Part shown: positions 42,449 through 51,877 of the stretch, piece after piece
Position numbering within the stretch: position 1 is the first letter of the stretch
Layout: every line of letters begins with the position of its first letter
Assembly (NCBI RefSeq): GCF_035989305.1
Contig: NZ_CP108514.1
Coordinates: 3,410,501 to 3,474,500, forward strand
Length of the DNA: 64,000 nucleotides
Source of the DNA: Streptomyces sp. NBC_01233
GTDB lineage: Bacteria > Actinomycetota > Actinomycetes > Streptomycetales > Streptomycetaceae
Reading direction: 5' to 3'
Notes under the pieces: generated by a model
Databases searched by the model: none
The model's input: the letters and a program-made list of their open reading frames with translations, nothing else
What the model was told of the DNA's origin: nothing
Program-made: the position numbers and the translations under genes

Positions 42449-42982
42449 TCACGGAATGACAACAACGGGTCGCTGCGCGCGCTTGGCCAGACGGCCGGCC
42501 ACCGATCCGAAGATCCGGCCCACGATCCCGTGCGTGGAGCCGACCACGATGGCGTCGGCCGAATACTCCCGGCCGACCTCCTCCAGCTCGTGGCAGATGT
42601 CACCGCCCCGCTCGACCAGGATCCACGGCACTTCCGCCAGGTAGTCCGCGCAGGCGAGTTCCAGCCCGAGCACCTCGGTGCGGTGGTCCGGCACGTCCAC
42701 GAAGACCGGCGGCTCGCACCCCGCCCACACGGTGGTGGGCAGCCGGTTGGCGACATGGACGATGATCAGACCCGAGCCGGAGCGCCGGGCCATGCCGATC
42801 GCGTACGCGAGGGCGCGCTCACTCGACGTGGATCCGTCGAATCCCACAACGACTCCGTGCCGGAAGGCCGGATCGCAGGGCTGGCGCGTCTGTTCCACCG
42901 CGCGCACATCGGCGGCCGACGCGGGGTCGGCGAGGCGTTTGCGCTTGCGGTCCGCGGGTTCGGAGAATTCGTGACCGGCCAT
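42449..42982 (-). CDS. Universal stress protein, UspA family (177 aa)
   Basis: Single Usp domain: VVVGFDGSTSSERALAYAIG near residue 50 and the nucleotide-binding C-terminal motif VVGSTHGIVGRIFGSVAGR followed by the strand RPVVVIP, the G-2X-G-9X-G(S/T) pattern of ATP-binding Usp proteins. The ATG at 42982 precedes a charged 45-residue N-terminal extension; further upstream in-frame sequence looks non-coding. Probable stress or ATP-sensing role; partners unknown. Confidence 0.88.
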   Translation of the reverse strand: MAGHEFSEPADRKRKRLADPASAADVRAVEQTRQPCDPAFRHGVVVGFDGSTSSERALAYAIGMARRSGSGLIIVHVANRLPTTVWAGCEPPVFVDVPDHRTEVLGLELACADYLAEVPWILVERGGDICHELEEVGREYSADAIVVGSTHGIVGRIFGSVAGRLAKRAQRPVVVIP

Positions 42983-43303
42983 CGGTGTCTCGGCGAAGGG
43001 TCCTTGGAGGAAGCAACAGGGGCGAAATCGGCGACGCAGTGTGACGGAGCTCTGTCCGGGAAGCATCTTCCCAAGCCCATACCCACCAGGGTACGGCGAC
43101 ACTCCTGTCCTGCACAGGGCTTGCCGCCCTTGGAGAGCGTCCCAGGGAGCATGCCGGAGCGAGCGCTCCTTGGCAATGACCACTGTCCCCTACAGCCAGT
43201 GACGAGTTGACCCGCCGCCACCCGTGCGCGCAGTGACCGAGCCGCGCCGCGCGGCGTTGGACACGAGTCCGACCGTCCAGGAAGAGCCCGCAGGGAGTAC
43301 GCC
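42983..43303. other. Gene-free divergent promoter region (321 bp)
   Basis: Between the universal stress gene and the divergent 43304 gene. The only structure seen is a short GGAGCGAGCGCTCC palindrome at 43156-43169. No convincing gene on either strand and no promoter I would name. Confidence 0.5.
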
Positions 43304-43759
43304 GTGCCCGGTCATCCGGTTCACCCCGTCCAGCCAGCTCAGCCGACGCAGTCCGTCCGGTCCCTCCAGAGCGCCGACCCGGGCCCGCACTTCGCCCCGT
43401 CTCCGCGCCCGGGCCACCACTCGACCCTTCACCCGTCCGTGCAGTCGGCCGGACGCACCCATGACGACCCTTCGGGTGACGTGGTGCGCTGGGCCGCCTT
43501 CAGCTGCCTGCTCGTCCCCGTGGTCCTCGTCGTCTACGGAACCTCCTTCGGCGGGGCGGCCGTCGCGACCCTCGGCCTGCTCGCCGTGACGGCCGCGTGC
43601 CGGATTCTGCTGCGCCACTCGGAGAAGAACGAGCGGGCGGCCGCCAGGGTCCTGGCGGAGGAACGGCCTCCGCCCTCCCGCCGGCGCCGGCACTCGCGCA
43701 GCGGGGCCGGGAACCGCCGCGGCCGCCACGGCTCCGGCGCCGGGTCCCCGCACGACTGA
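43304..43759 (+). CDS. Small membrane protein upstream of adpA (151 aa)
   Basis: GTG at 43304 with GGGAG six bases upstream. About 60 Pro/His/Gln/Ser-rich residues precede one long hydrophobic segment or two close helices (RWAAFSCLLVPVVLVVYGTS, then GGAAVATLGLLAVTAACRIL). A strongly basic Arg/Ser/Gly tail follows, probably cytoplasmic and possibly nucleic-acid or lipid-binding. No family recognised. The Streptomyces-like codon pattern and ribosome site support expression. Confidence 0.72.
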   Translation: MPGHPVHPVQPAQPTQSVRSLQSADPGPHFAPSPRPGHHSTLHPSVQSAGRTHDDPSGDVVRWAAFSCLLVPVVLVVYGTSFGGAAVATLGLLAVTAACRILLRHSEKNERAAARVLAEERPPPSRRRRHSRSGAGNRRGRHGSGAGSPHD

Positions 43760-44136
43760 CTCATTCGCACACCCACACACGCATGTTTTCAGCCAACTTC
43801 CCGGCAGGGTGCCCTCCTTGCCGGAATGTCCCCCCACCCCCCTCACCACCAGCGACTACAGACCTCGGGGGGGCGTAGCGGCCCTACGGGTACTGGCCAC
43901 GGCCGGTGGGCGGACTTCCCATTCGGGTAGCGGAGCGGAACGCTTACTGATCGAATGCTTTTCGCCAAGTTGAGAAGTCGACATAGCGCTGCGTGCTGAA
44001 CTTGTCACGCCGACACCACGGGACGCAGTAGATTCGATCATGTATTTACGGCGGGGGATCCACGTGCAAGGCCGAGGGGAAACGTGCAGGTGCGACCAGA
44101 CCAAGGAGTCGCGACACCCAAGGGGGGCTTAGCGCC
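43760..44136. promoter_or_regulatory. adpA upstream regulatory region (377 bp)
   Basis: Gene-free region feeding adpA. It begins with C-rich runs (near 43828-43850) and becomes relatively AT-rich between about 43965 and 44045. Long upstream regions are usual for adpA, which is autoregulated and receives many inputs. I looked for the AdpA consensus TGGCSNGWWY on both strands and found no full match by eye. A ribosome site (AAGGGGGG) precedes the start. Confidence 0.6.
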
Positions 44137-45309
44137 ATGAGCCAGGATTCCACCGCCGTCGTCACAGACGCCGGCCGGAAGCTCGCGGGGCGTCGCCGCA
44201 GGGAGATCGTCGCGGTGCTGCTCTTCAGCGGCGGACCGATCTTCGAGAGCTCCATTCCACTTTCCGTGTTCGGCATTGACCGGCAGGACGCGGGAGTTCC
44301 ACGCTATCGACTGCTCGTGTGCGCCGGTGAGGACGGTCCGCTCAGGACCACCGGCGGACTCGAACTGACCGCGCCATACGGGTTGGAGGCGATCGCCCGG
44401 GCAGGCACGGTCGTCGTTCCCGCCTGGCGCTCCATCACATCACCGCCGCCCCCCGAGGCGTTGGACGCACTGCGTCTGGCGCACGAGGAGGGCGCCCGGA
44501 TCGTCGGACTGTGCACGGGAGCCTTCGTGCTCGCCGCCGCAGGCCTGCTGGACGGCCGGCCCGCGACGACGCACTGGATGTACGCGCCGACGCTGGCCAA
44601 GCGCTACCCGTCCGTCCACGTCGATCCGCGCGAACTGTTCGTCGACGACGGCGACGTGCTCACGTCCGCGGGCACCGCGGCCGGAATCGACCTGTGCCTG
44701 CACATCGTGCGCACGGACCACGGCAGCGAGGCGGCCGGGGCCCTGGCCCGCAGGCTCGTCGTGCCGCCCCGCCGCACGGGCGGACAGGAGCGGTATCTCG
44801 ACCGGTCGCTGCCGGAGGAGATCGGCGCCGACCCGCTGGCCGAGGTCGTCGCCTGGGCGCTGGAACACCTCCACGAGCAGTTCGACGTGGAGACCCTGGC
44901 GGCCCGCGCCTACATGAGCAGGCGCACCTTCGACCGCCGGTTCCGCTCGCTCACCGGCAGTGCGCCGCTGCAGTGGCTGATCACCCAGCGGGTGCTCCAG
45001 GCGCAGCGGCTGCTGGAGACCTCCGACTACTCGGTCGACGAGGTCGCCGGGCGCTGCGGGTTCCGCTCGCCGGTCGCCCTGCGGGGTCACTTCCGGCGGC
45101 AGCTGGGGTCCTCCCCGGCCGCCTACCGCTCCGCCTACCGGGCACGCCGACCGCAGGCCGACGTGGCGCAGGTGGCCGAGATCTCGGCGGGGCCGGTTCC
45201 GCACCAGCGCACTCCGCAGCCCCACCGGGCGGCGGCGGCCCTGGCCGCGGCGGGCCCGACGGTGACGGAGCTGTACGCCCCGGGCCGGGTCCTGCGGGAA
45301 CACGCGTAA
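44137..45309 (+). CDS. adpA: AdpA, master developmental regulator (390 aa), without a TTA codon
   Basis: AraC/XylS-family activator controlling hundreds of genes for aerial growth and secondary metabolism. N-terminal DJ-1/PfpI-like dimerisation domain (about 20-210; VLLFSGGPIFESSIPLSVFG, ARIVGLCTGAFVLAAAGLL) and two C-terminal helix-turn-helix units (LAARAYMSRRTFDRRFRSLT, VDEVAGRCGFRSPVALRGHF). Sequence and the ornA/tRNA-His neighbours leave little doubt. I read every codon: none is TTA; the linker leucines (ERYLDRSLPEEIG), where other adpA genes carry TTA, are CTC and CTG. Translation should not need bldA tRNA. The C-terminus is a variable tail. Confidence 0.96.
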   Translation: MSQDSTAVVTDAGRKLAGRRRREIVAVLLFSGGPIFESSIPLSVFGIDRQDAGVPRYRLLVCAGEDGPLRTTGGLELTAPYGLEAIARAGTVVVPAWRSITSPPPPEALDALRLAHEEGARIVGLCTGAFVLAAAGLLDGRPATTHWMYAPTLAKRYPSVHVDPRELFVDDGDVLTSAGTAAGIDLCLHIVRTDHGSEAAGALARRLVVPPRRTGGQERYLDRSLPEEIGADPLAEVVAWALEHLHEQFDVETLAARAYMSRRTFDRRFRSLTGSAPLQWLITQRVLQAQRLLETSDYSVDEVAGRCGFRSPVALRGHFRRQLGSSPAAYRSAYRARRPQADVAQVAEISAGPVPHQRTPQPHRAAAALAAAGPTVTELYAPGRVLREHA

Positions 45310-45330
45310 CCCCCACAACGGGTACGGCAA

Positions 45331-45370
45331 GGGAGGTCCTCCATCGGTCACCGCCGATGGGGGACCTTCC
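45331..45370 (+). terminator. 17-bp hairpin terminator after adpA
   Basis: GGGAGGTCCTCCATCGG (45331-45347) pairs with CCGATGGGGGACCTTCC (45354-45370), with two G-T wobbles, 21 bp past the adpA stop. It is followed by only two bases before the next hairpin. Confidence 0.8.
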
Positions 45371-45372
45371 GC

Positions 45373-45404
45373 TTATGCGGTCCGCTCCGCAAGGGACCGC
45401 ATAA
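45373..45404. promoter_or_regulatory. Inverted repeat abutting the ornA ribosome site
   Basis: TTATGCGGTCC (45373-45383) and GGACCGCATAA (45394-45404) are perfect 11-bp arms. The last two A residues are the first of AAGGTGG, the ornA Shine-Dalgarno. It may be an operator or an RNA hairpin influencing ornA translation. Confidence 0.55.
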
Positions 45405-45414
45405 GGTGGGACAC

Positions 45415-46017
45415 ATGAACGATCGCATGGTGTGGATCGACTGCGAGATGACCGGGCTCTCGTTGACGGACGACGCACTTATCGAGGTGGCCGCACTGGT
45501 CACCGACTCGGAGCTCAACGTGCTCGGCGAAGGCGTGGACATCGTGATCCGCCCGCCGGACGCGGCCCTGGAGACCATGCCCGACGTGGTGCGCGAGATG
45601 CACACCGCCTCCGGCCTGCTCGACGAGCTGGCCGGCGGGACCACGCTCGCGGATGCCGAGGCGCAGGTCCTGGCGTACGTGCGGGAGCACGTGAAGGAGC
45701 CCCGCAAGGCGCCGCTCTGCGGGAACTCGGTCGGCACCGACCGCGGCTTCCTGCTGCGCGACATGGCCGCGCTGGAGAGCTACCTCCACTACCGGATCGT
45801 GGACGTGTCCTCCGTCAAGGAGCTGGCGCGGCGCTGGTACCCGCGGGCGTACTTCAACAGCCCGCCGAAGAACGGCAACCACCGGGCGCTGGCGGACATC
45901 AAGGACTCCATCACCGAGCTGCGCTACTACCGGGAGGCGGTCTTCGTGCCGCAGCCCGGGCCCGACTCGGACACGGCCCGGAGCATCGCCGCCAAGCACG
46001 CCGCGCCGGGCGCGTAG
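45415..46017 (+). CDS. ornA: Oligoribonuclease (200 aa)
   Basis: DEDDh 3'-5' exonuclease that degrades 2-5-nt RNAs and pGpG, so it also completes c-di-GMP turnover. Exo I Asp9/Glu11 in WIDCEMTGL, Exo [16 protein letters not shown], Exo III region [12 protein letters not shown] with His and Asp. Full length with a short C-terminal extension ([16 protein letters not shown]). ATG at 45415 after AAGGTGGG; a GTG three codons earlier would sit on the ribosome site. The adpA-ornA order is conserved in Streptomyces; ornA mutants are known to be developmentally impaired. Confidence 0.96.
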   Translation: MNDRMVWIDCEMTGLSLTDDALIEVAALVTDSELNVLGEGVDIVIRPPDAALETMPDVVREMHTASGLLDELAGGTTLADAEAQVLAYVREHVKEPRKAPLCGNSVGTDRGFLLRDMAALESYLHYRIVDVSSVKELARRWYPRAYFNSPPKNGNHRALADIKDSITELRYYREAVFVPQPGPDSDTARSIAAKHAAPGA

Positions 46018-46113
46018 CGGCTCCCGCGGAGAGGGGTGCGGGAAAGGGTGGAGCGAGCACCCTCCCGGACCCTGTACCCTTTTCTTCGGCCGGTCGGTTT
46101 TCCGACCGGACAT

Positions 46114-46187
46114 GGTGGGTGTAGCTCAGTTGGTAGAGCACCTGGTTGTGGTCCAGGTGGCCGCGGGTTCAAGTCCCGTCACTCACC
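46114..46187 (+). tRNA. tRNA-His (GTG anticodon)
   Basis: Full cloverleaf: acceptor GTGGGTG (46115-46121) with CACTCAC (46180-46186), one G-T wobble; D-arm GCTCAGTTGGTAGAGC; anticodon stem CCTGG/CCAGG around TTGTGGT, anticodon GTG at 46148-46150; T-arm GCGGGTTCAAGTCCCGT. The extra G(-1) at 46114 faces C73 at 46187, the identity pair specific to tRNA-His. No encoded CCA. Confidence 0.97.
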
Positions 46188-46234
46188 CTGCGGGAAGGCC
46201 CCGGTCGCGGAAGCGACCGGGGCCTTCTGCGTTC

Positions 46235-47260
46235 CTACGAGGACTCGCGGACCACCAGCCGGTTCGGCAGCACGACGGACGCCTCGGCCGCCTCCCCGGC
46301 GATCCTCGCCAGCAGCACCTGCGCCATGGTGCGGCCCATCTCCTCGATCGGCTGCCGGACGCTGGTCAGCGGCGGGTCCATGTGCCGGGCCACCACCGAG
46401 TCGTCGAAGCCGACCAGCGCCACGTCCTGCGGTATCCGGCGGCCGGCCGCGCGCAGCTCCCGCAGGGCGCCCGCCGCCATGACGTCCGAGGCGGCGAAGA
46501 CCGCGTCGAGGCCCGGGCGGCGTTCCAGCAGTTCGCGCATGGCCCGGCGGCCGCCGTCCTCGGTGAAGTCGCCGACCGAGATCAGCAGCTCGTCGACCTG
46601 GTGTCCGGCGGCGGCCAGGGCCTGCCGGTAGCCGTCGAGGCGGCACTGGGCCCCGTACACGTCCAGCGGGCCGGTGATCGTGGCGACCGTGCGGCGGCCG
46701 CGCGCGAGGAGGTGGCGTACGGCCTCTGCAGCGCCCGCCAGGTTGTCGGAGTCCACGCAGGGGAGGGTCTCGGCGGCGGAGCGGCGGCCGCTGATCACCG
46801 TCGGGATGCCGAGCTCGGCCAGCAGCTCCGGCAGTGGGTCCCCGGCGTGGACGGAGACGAGCAGTACGCCGTCCACGCGGTGCCCGGACAGGTACTGGGC
46901 GAGGCGGCGGCGCTCGCGGTCGCTGCCCGCCAGGGTCAGGACGAGCTGGACGTCGGTCTCGGCGAGGGCGGCGCCGACCCCGCGGACCACTTCGGAGAAG
47001 TAGGGCTCGGCGAAGAAGCGGGCCTCGGGCTCGGGGATGACGAGGGCGATGGCGTCGGTGCGGTTGGCGGCCAGCGCCCGCGCGGCGCGGTTCGGTACGT
47101 ACCCCAGCTCCGCCACGGCCGCCTCGACGGCGGCCCGGGTACGCTCGCTGACCTTGGGGGATCCGTTGATCACCCGGGAGACCGTGCCGCGCCCTACCCT
47201 GGCGCGCGCCGCGACCTCCTCCAGCGTGGGCCGTCCCCCGCTGCGCCCGTGCCCGTTCAT
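46235..47260 (-). CDS. cebR: LacI-family repressor of the cello-oligosaccharide operon (341 aa)
   Basis: N-terminal LacI helix-turn-helix (RPTLEEVAARARVGRGTVSR, VINGSPKVSERTR), hinge LGYVPNRAARALAANRTDA, then a sugar-binding periplasmic-protein-like core (GVLLVSVHAGDPLPELL, GFDDSVVARHMDPPLTSVRQ). Divergent from the substrate-binding-protein gene, with an exact CebR box between them. By analogy with CebR of S. griseus/S. scabies, cellobiose or cellotriose should release it. Its 3' end faces tRNA-His. Confidence 0.92.
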   Translation of the reverse strand: MNGHGRSGGRPTLEEVAARARVGRGTVSRVINGSPKVSERTRAAVEAAVAELGYVPNRAARALAANRTDAIALVIPEPEARFFAEPYFSEVVRGVGAALAETDVQLVLTLAGSDRERRRLAQYLSGHRVDGVLLVSVHAGDPLPELLAELGIPTVISGRRSAAETLPCVDSDNLAGAAEAVRHLLARGRRTVATITGPLDVYGAQCRLDGYRQALAAAGHQVDELLISVGDFTEDGGRRAMRELLERRPGLDAVFAASDVMAAGALRELRAAGRRIPQDVALVGFDDSVVARHMDPPLTSVRQPIEEMGRTMAQVLLARIAGEAAEASVVLPNRLVVRESS

Positions 47261-47296
47261 GGCTTCCTCCCGGTTGTGAATCTACCCCTTGACGAC

Positions 47297-47314
47297 TGTG
47301 GGAGCGCTCCCACA
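47297..47314. promoter_or_regulatory. CebR box
   Basis: TGTGGGAGCGCTCCCACA, a perfect 18-bp palindrome containing the published CebR core TGGGAGCGCTCCCA. It lies 48 bp before the cebE ATG and 36 bp before the cebR start, and overlaps the region after a -35-like TTGACG (47289-47294). Confidence 0.93.
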
Positions 47315-47362
47315 CTGTGTCACAGAACACCCGGCACGTTCCGTCCTTCAGGGAGGATGCAC

Positions 47363-48700
47363 ATGCGAGCCCAAGCCCGAGTGCGAAGAAACCTCGTCAC
47401 GGTGGTCACCGCGGTGGGAGCGGCCGCCCTGCTGCTCGCGGGATGCGCGCAGGACCCGGCCGAGAAGCCGGACGCCGGCGCCCAGGACGGCGGCAAGGGG
47501 AAGACCACCCTCACCGTCGGGGTCTTCGGGGCCTTCGGCCTGAAGGAGGCCGGGCTCTACGACGAGTACATGGCGCAGAATCCCGGGATCCGGATCGAGC
47601 AGACCTCCATCGAGCGCAACGAGAACTACTACCCCCAGCTCCTCACCCACCTGGGCACCGGCAGCGGGCTCGCGGACATCCAGGCCGTCGAGGTCAACAA
47701 CATCGCCGAGATCACCGCCACCCAGGCCGACAAGCTCGTCGACCTCGGCAAGGCGCCCGGTGTCGACAAGGCCGCCTACCTGCCGTGGAAGTGGGCGCAG
47801 GGCACGGCGAGCGCGGCGAAGGGCGGGGCCACGGTCGGCCTCGGCACCGACATAGGCCCGCAGGGCATCTGCTACCGCAAGGACCTCTTCGAGGCGGCCG
47901 GGCTGCCCACCGACCGGGCGGCGGTCGGGGCGCTGTGGGCGGGCGACTGGAACAAGTACCTGGAGGCGGGCCGGGCGTACAAGGCGAAGGCCGGCGACGG
48001 AAAGGCCTTCGTGGACTCGGCGTCGGGTGTGATGGCGGCGGTGACCGGAAGCAGCGCCCAGCGCTTCTACGACGAGCAGGGCAAGGTCGTCTACAAGACC
48101 AACCCGGCGGTGCACGGGGCCTTCGACCTGGCGGCCTCCTTCGCCACCGACGGGCTGAGCGCCAAGCTCCAGCAGTTCACCCCGGGCTGGGACCAGGGCT
48201 TCGCCAACGGCTCCTTCGCCACGGTCTCCTGCCCGGCCTGGATGCTCGGCTACATCCAGGACAAGGCGGGACCGGCGGGCAAGGACAAGTGGGACGTGGC
48301 GCAGGCGCCGAAGCCCAGCAACTGGGGCGGCTCCTTCCTCATCGTGCCGAAGGCGGGCAAGCACGCCGAGGAGGCGGCGAAGCTGGCGGCCTGGCTGACG
48401 GCGCCGGCGCAGCAGGCGAAGCTCTTCGAGAAGCGGGGCAGCTTCCCGAGCGCGAGCGCCGCGTACAAGCTGCCGGCGGTGTCGGGCGCGCAGCACGCGT
48501 ACTTCGGCGGCGCCCCGATCGGCGAGATCTTCGCGAAGGCGGCCGAAGGGGTGCCGGTGACGGTGGTCGGCCCGAAGGACCTGGTGATCGCGCAGAACCT
48601 GGCGGACATCGGCATGCTCCAGGTCGACCAGAAGGGCCGGTCGCCTCAGGAGGGCTGGGAGGCCGCCGTGAAGGCGATCGACAACGCCCTGGATCAGTGA
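47363..48700 (+). CDS. cebE: Cello-oligosaccharide-binding lipoprotein of an ABC transporter (445 aa)
   Basis: Family 1 extracellular solute-binding protein. ATG at 47363 has GGGAGG six bases upstream (an ATG two codons earlier overlaps it). Signal peptide RVRRNLVTVVTAVGAAALLL with lipobox AGC, then TTLTVGVFGAFGLKEAGLYD, NNIAEITATQADKLVDL, GICYRKDLFEAAGLPTDR. First gene of cebEFG-bglC behind the CebR box, so ligand is inferred to be cellobiose/cellotriose. No ATPase gene is present; in Streptomyces the shared ATPase MsiK, encoded elsewhere, energises such systems. Confidence 0.93.
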   Translation: MRAQARVRRNLVTVVTAVGAAALLLAGCAQDPAEKPDAGAQDGGKGKTTLTVGVFGAFGLKEAGLYDEYMAQNPGIRIEQTSIERNENYYPQLLTHLGTGSGLADIQAVEVNNIAEITATQADKLVDLGKAPGVDKAAYLPWKWAQGTASAAKGGATVGLGTDIGPQGICYRKDLFEAAGLPTDRAAVGALWAGDWNKYLEAGRAYKAKAGDGKAFVDSASGVMAAVTGSSAQRFYDEQGKVVYKTNPAVHGAFDLAASFATDGLSAKLQQFTPGWDQGFANGSFATVSCPAWMLGYIQDKAGPAGKDKWDVAQAPKPSNWGGSFLIVPKAGKHAEEAAKLAAWLTAPAQQAKLFEKRGSFPSASAAYKLPAVSGAQHAYFGGAPIGEIFAKAAEGVPVTVVGPKDLVIAQNLADIGMLQVDQKGRSPQEGWEAAVKAIDNALDQ

Positions 48701-48707
48701 GGCGCAA

Positions 48708-49703
48708 GTGACGGACGAGACCGCTGTCCTGTCCCCTTCCGCCGTCGGCCCGCACCGGCCGGCGGCGGAGGGGGGCGGCCGGGGCCGGCCGGGCCAGGTG
48801 TGGCGCTCGCGCCGCTACCGCTGGGACCTGCGCTTCAGCCCGTACGCCTTCGTGGCGCCCTTCTTCCTCTTCTTCGCCGCCTTCGGGCTGTTCCCGCTGC
48901 TCTACACGGGCTGGGCTGCGCTGCACCAGGTGGAACTGACCGATCCCGACAGCATGACGTGGGTGGGGCTGAGGAACTTCACCCGGCTGTGGGACGACGA
49001 GTTCTTCTGGAACGCGCTGCGCAACACCTTCACCATCGGGCTGCTGTCCACGGTTCCGCAGCTGGCGATCGCGCTCGGCCTGGCCCATCTGCTCAACTAC
49101 AAGCTGCGCGGGTCCGCCTTCTTCCGGGTCGCGCTGCTCACCCCGTACGCGACCTCGGTGGCGGCCGCCACCCTCGTCTTCGTGCTGCTCTTCGGCCGGG
49201 ACTACGGGATGGTCAACTGGGTGCTCTCGACGGTCGGTTTCGGGGCGGTCGACTGGCAGAACGGCACCTTCGCCTCGCAGTTGGCGGTCTCCACCATCGT
49301 GATCTGGCGGTGGACCGGCTACAACGCGCTGATCTACCTGGCCGCCATGCAGGCCGTGCCGGGCGAGCTCTACGAGTCCGCCGCGCTGGACGGGGCCTCG
49401 CGCTGGCAGCAGTTCCGCCACGTCACGGTGCCCTCGCTGCGGCCGACGATCTTCTTCACCTGTGTCGTGTCGACGATCGGGGCGACCCAGCTGTTCGGGG
49501 AGCCGCTGCTGTTCAACGGCGGGTCGGGCGCGACGGGCGGCTCGGACCACCAGTTCCAGACGCTCGGGCTGTACCTGTACGAGCAGGGCTGGGTGAACCT
49601 GCACCTCGGGCGGGCCTCGGCGATCGCATGGGCGATGTTCCTGATCCTGCTGCTGATCGCCGGGGCGGCGCGGCTGCTGCGCGGACGGAAGGACTCCCGA
49701 TGA
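48708..49703 (+). CDS. cebF: Sugar ABC transporter permease (331 aa)
   Basis: MalF-type permease with six or more membrane helices ([20 protein letters not shown] to [20 protein letters not shown]) and the ATPase-docking EAA loop [23 protein letters not shown] start at 48708, seven bases after the cebE stop; a 35-residue polar N-terminus precedes the first helix. The stop overlaps the next start (ATGA). Confidence 0.94.
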   Translation: MTDETAVLSPSAVGPHRPAAEGGGRGRPGQVWRSRRYRWDLRFSPYAFVAPFFLFFAAFGLFPLLYTGWAALHQVELTDPDSMTWVGLRNFTRLWDDEFFWNALRNTFTIGLLSTVPQLAIALGLAHLLNYKLRGSAFFRVALLTPYATSVAAATLVFVLLFGRDYGMVNWVLSTVGFGAVDWQNGTFASQLAVSTIVIWRWTGYNALIYLAAMQAVPGELYESAALDGASRWQQFRHVTVPSLRPTIFFTCVVSTIGATQLFGEPLLFNGGSGATGGSDHQFQTLGLYLYEQGWVNLHLGRASAIAWAMFLILLLIAGAARLLRGRKDSR

Positions 49704-50524
49704 GATCACTGCGCGCGGGCCGGCTCACGTACCTGGTGCTCGGCCTCTTCACCGCCGGCTCGCTCTTCCCGCTCGTGTGGACGGCGATCGCGGCCTCCCG
49801 GAACAGCACGCGCCTGGCCCAGACCCCGCCGCCGTTCTGGTTCGGCGGGAACCTGGGGCGCAACCTCCAGATCGCCTGGACCGACGCCAACATGGGCACC
49901 GCCCTGCTGAACACCGTGATCGTGGCGGGCACGGTCACCGCGGGCACCGTGCTCTTCTCCACCCTGGCGGGCTTCGCCTTCGCCAAACTCCGCTTCCGCG
50001 GCCGCCGGATGCTGATGTCGCTCGTGATCGGGACGATGCTGATCCCGCCGCAGCTGAGCGTGGTGCCGCTCTACATGCTGATCGCGCGGCTGTCGTGGAC
50101 CGACCGGCTCCAGGCGGTGATCCTGCCGACCCTGGTGGGCGCCTTCGGGGTGTTCTTCATGCGCCAGTACCTGGTGCACGCGCTGCCGATCGAACTGGTG
50201 GAGGCCGCACGCACCGACGGGGCGAGCTCCCTGCGGGTCATGTGGCACGTGGTGTTCCCGGCGGCCCGGCCGGCGATGGCGGTGCTGGGGATGCTCACCT
50301 TCGTCATGGCCTGGAACGACTTCTTCTGGCCGATCGTCGCGCTGACCCAGAACGGCAGCCCGACGGTGCAGGTGGCCCTGACCGGGCTGGGCCGGGGCTA
50401 CATACCGGACCAGTCGGTGATCATGGCGGGCGCCCTGCTGGGCACGCTCCCGCTGCTGCTGGTGTTCATCGTCTTCGGCCGCCAGATCGTCGGCGGCATC
50501 ATGCAGGGAGCGGTCAAGGGATGA
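49700..50524 (+). CDS. cebG: Sugar ABC transporter permease (274 aa)
   Basis: MalG-type permease, six helices ([20 protein letters not shown] to [20 protein letters not shown]) and EAA loop [23 protein letters not shown] at 49700 overlaps the cebF stop and its stop overlaps bglC, so cebF, cebG and bglC are translationally coupled. Confidence 0.94.
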   Translation: MRSLRAGRLTYLVLGLFTAGSLFPLVWTAIAASRNSTRLAQTPPPFWFGGNLGRNLQIAWTDANMGTALLNTVIVAGTVTAGTVLFSTLAGFAFAKLRFRGRRMLMSLVIGTMLIPPQLSVVPLYMLIARLSWTDRLQAVILPTLVGAFGVFFMRQYLVHALPIELVEAARTDGASSLRVMWHVVFPAARPAMAVLGMLTFVMAWNDFFWPIVALTQNGSPTVQVALTGLGRGYIPDQSVIMAGALLGTLPLLLVFIVFGRQIVGGIMQGAVKG

Positions 50525-51867
50525 CGGACATGCGATTTCCCGAGGGGTTCCTGTGGGGCACCGCCACGGCGGCCTTCCAGATCGAGGGCGCGGCCGCCTC
50601 GCGCGGGCCTTCCATCTGGGACACGTTCTGCGCCACGCCGGGGAAGGTGTACGGCGGGCACACGGGCGAGGTGGCGGTCGACCACCACCGGCTGTGGCGC
50701 GAGGACGTCCGGATGATGGCCGAACTGGGGCTCGGCGCGTACCGGTTCTCGGTGTCCTGGCCGCGCGTGCTCGCCGACGGGATCGGCTTCTACGACGCGC
50801 TCGTGGACGAGCTGCTCTCCCACGGGATCACGCCCTGCGCGACCCTCTACCACTGGGACCTGCCGCAGGAGCTGGAGGCCGCCGGCGGCTGGCCCGAACG
50901 GGAGACGGCCTACGCCTTCGCCTCGTACACGGCCCAGGTCGCGGAGGTGCTCGCCGACCGGGTGGAGCTCTGGACCACGCTCAACGAGCCCTGGTGCAGC
51001 GCCTTCCTCGGCTACGCCTCCGGCGTGCACGCCCCGGGCCGCACCTCCCCCGCCGACTCGCTGCGCGCCGCCCACCACCTGAACCTGGCCCACGGCCTGG
51101 CCGCCGCCGCCCTGCCCTCCCGGTCCCGGGTCGGCATCGCGCTCAACCCCAGCGCGGTGCGGCCGCTGACCCGCTCGGCGGCCGACGCGGACGCCGCGCG
51201 CCGCATCGACGCACTCGCCAACAGGATCTTCACCGGGCCGCTGCTGCACGGCGCCTACCCGCAGGACCTGCTCGCGGACACCGCCGCGCTGACCGACTGG
51301 TCCTTCGTCCGCACGGGCGACGAGGCGCTGATCCACCAGCCGCTGGACTTCCTCGGCGTGAACTACTACACGCCGGCAGTGGTGTCGGCGGCCCCCGGCG
51401 GGGACGGCCCGCGCGCCGACGGCCACGGCGGCACCGCCCACTCCCCCTGGCCCGCCGCGGACACGGTGGCCTTCCACCAGCCCCCGGGCGAGCAGACCGA
51501 CATGGGTTGGTCGATCGACCCGACCGGCCTGTACGACCTGCTGATGCGCTTCACCCGCGAGGCGCCCGGCCTGCCGCTGCTGGTCACCGAGAACGGCGCG
51601 GCCTACGCCCCGGACCTGCACGATCCGCTCCGCATCGCCTACCTGGAGGCCCATCTCGCCACCGTCCACCGCGCCTTGGCGGACGGCGCCCCCGTCGAGG
51701 GCTACTTCCTGTGGTCGCTGCTGGACAACTTCGAGTGGTCCTACGGCTACAGCAAGCGCTTCGGCATCGTGCACGTCGACTACGAGACCCAGACCCGCAC
51801 CCCGCGCTCCAGCGCCCACTGGTACGCCCGCCTGGCCCGCAAGGGCGTGATGCCCGCGGGCTTGTAG
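50521..51867 (+). CDS. bglC: GH1 beta-glucosidase (448 aa)
   Basis: Intracellular enzyme splitting imported cellobiose/cellotriose to glucose. GH1 N-terminal signature [17 protein letters not shown], acid/base Glu156 in [10 protein letters not shown], nucleophile Glu357 in [11 protein letters not shown]-terminal [20 protein letters not shown]. No signal peptide. Odd: after RFSVSWPRV the usual stretch with G-x-V-N-x-x-G-L before FY is about nine residues shorter ([16 protein letters not shown]). This loop is near the active-site entrance. ATG overlaps the cebG stop. Confidence 0.93.
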   Translation: MTDMRFPEGFLWGTATAAFQIEGAAASRGPSIWDTFCATPGKVYGGHTGEVAVDHHRLWREDVRMMAELGLGAYRFSVSWPRVLADGIGFYDALVDELLSHGITPCATLYHWDLPQELEAAGGWPERETAYAFASYTAQVAEVLADRVELWTTLNEPWCSAFLGYASGVHAPGRTSPADSLRAAHHLNLAHGLAAAALPSRSRVGIALNPSAVRPLTRSAADADAARRIDALANRIFTGPLLHGAYPQDLLADTAALTDWSFVRTGDEALIHQPLDFLGVNYYTPAVVSAAPGGDGPRADGHGGTAHSPWPAADTVAFHQPPGEQTDMGWSIDPTGLYDLLMRFTREAPGLPLLVTENGAAYAPDLHDPLRIAYLEAHLATVHRALADGAPVEGYFLWSLLDNFEWSYGYSKRFGIVHVDYETQTRTPRSSAHWYARLARKGVMPAGL

Positions 51868-51877
51868 ATTCGCTCCC

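Noticed and set aside
43760..44136. AdpA autoregulatory binding sites
   Set aside because: Candidate TGGC and GCCA words were inspected but none fits TGGCSNGWWY fully.
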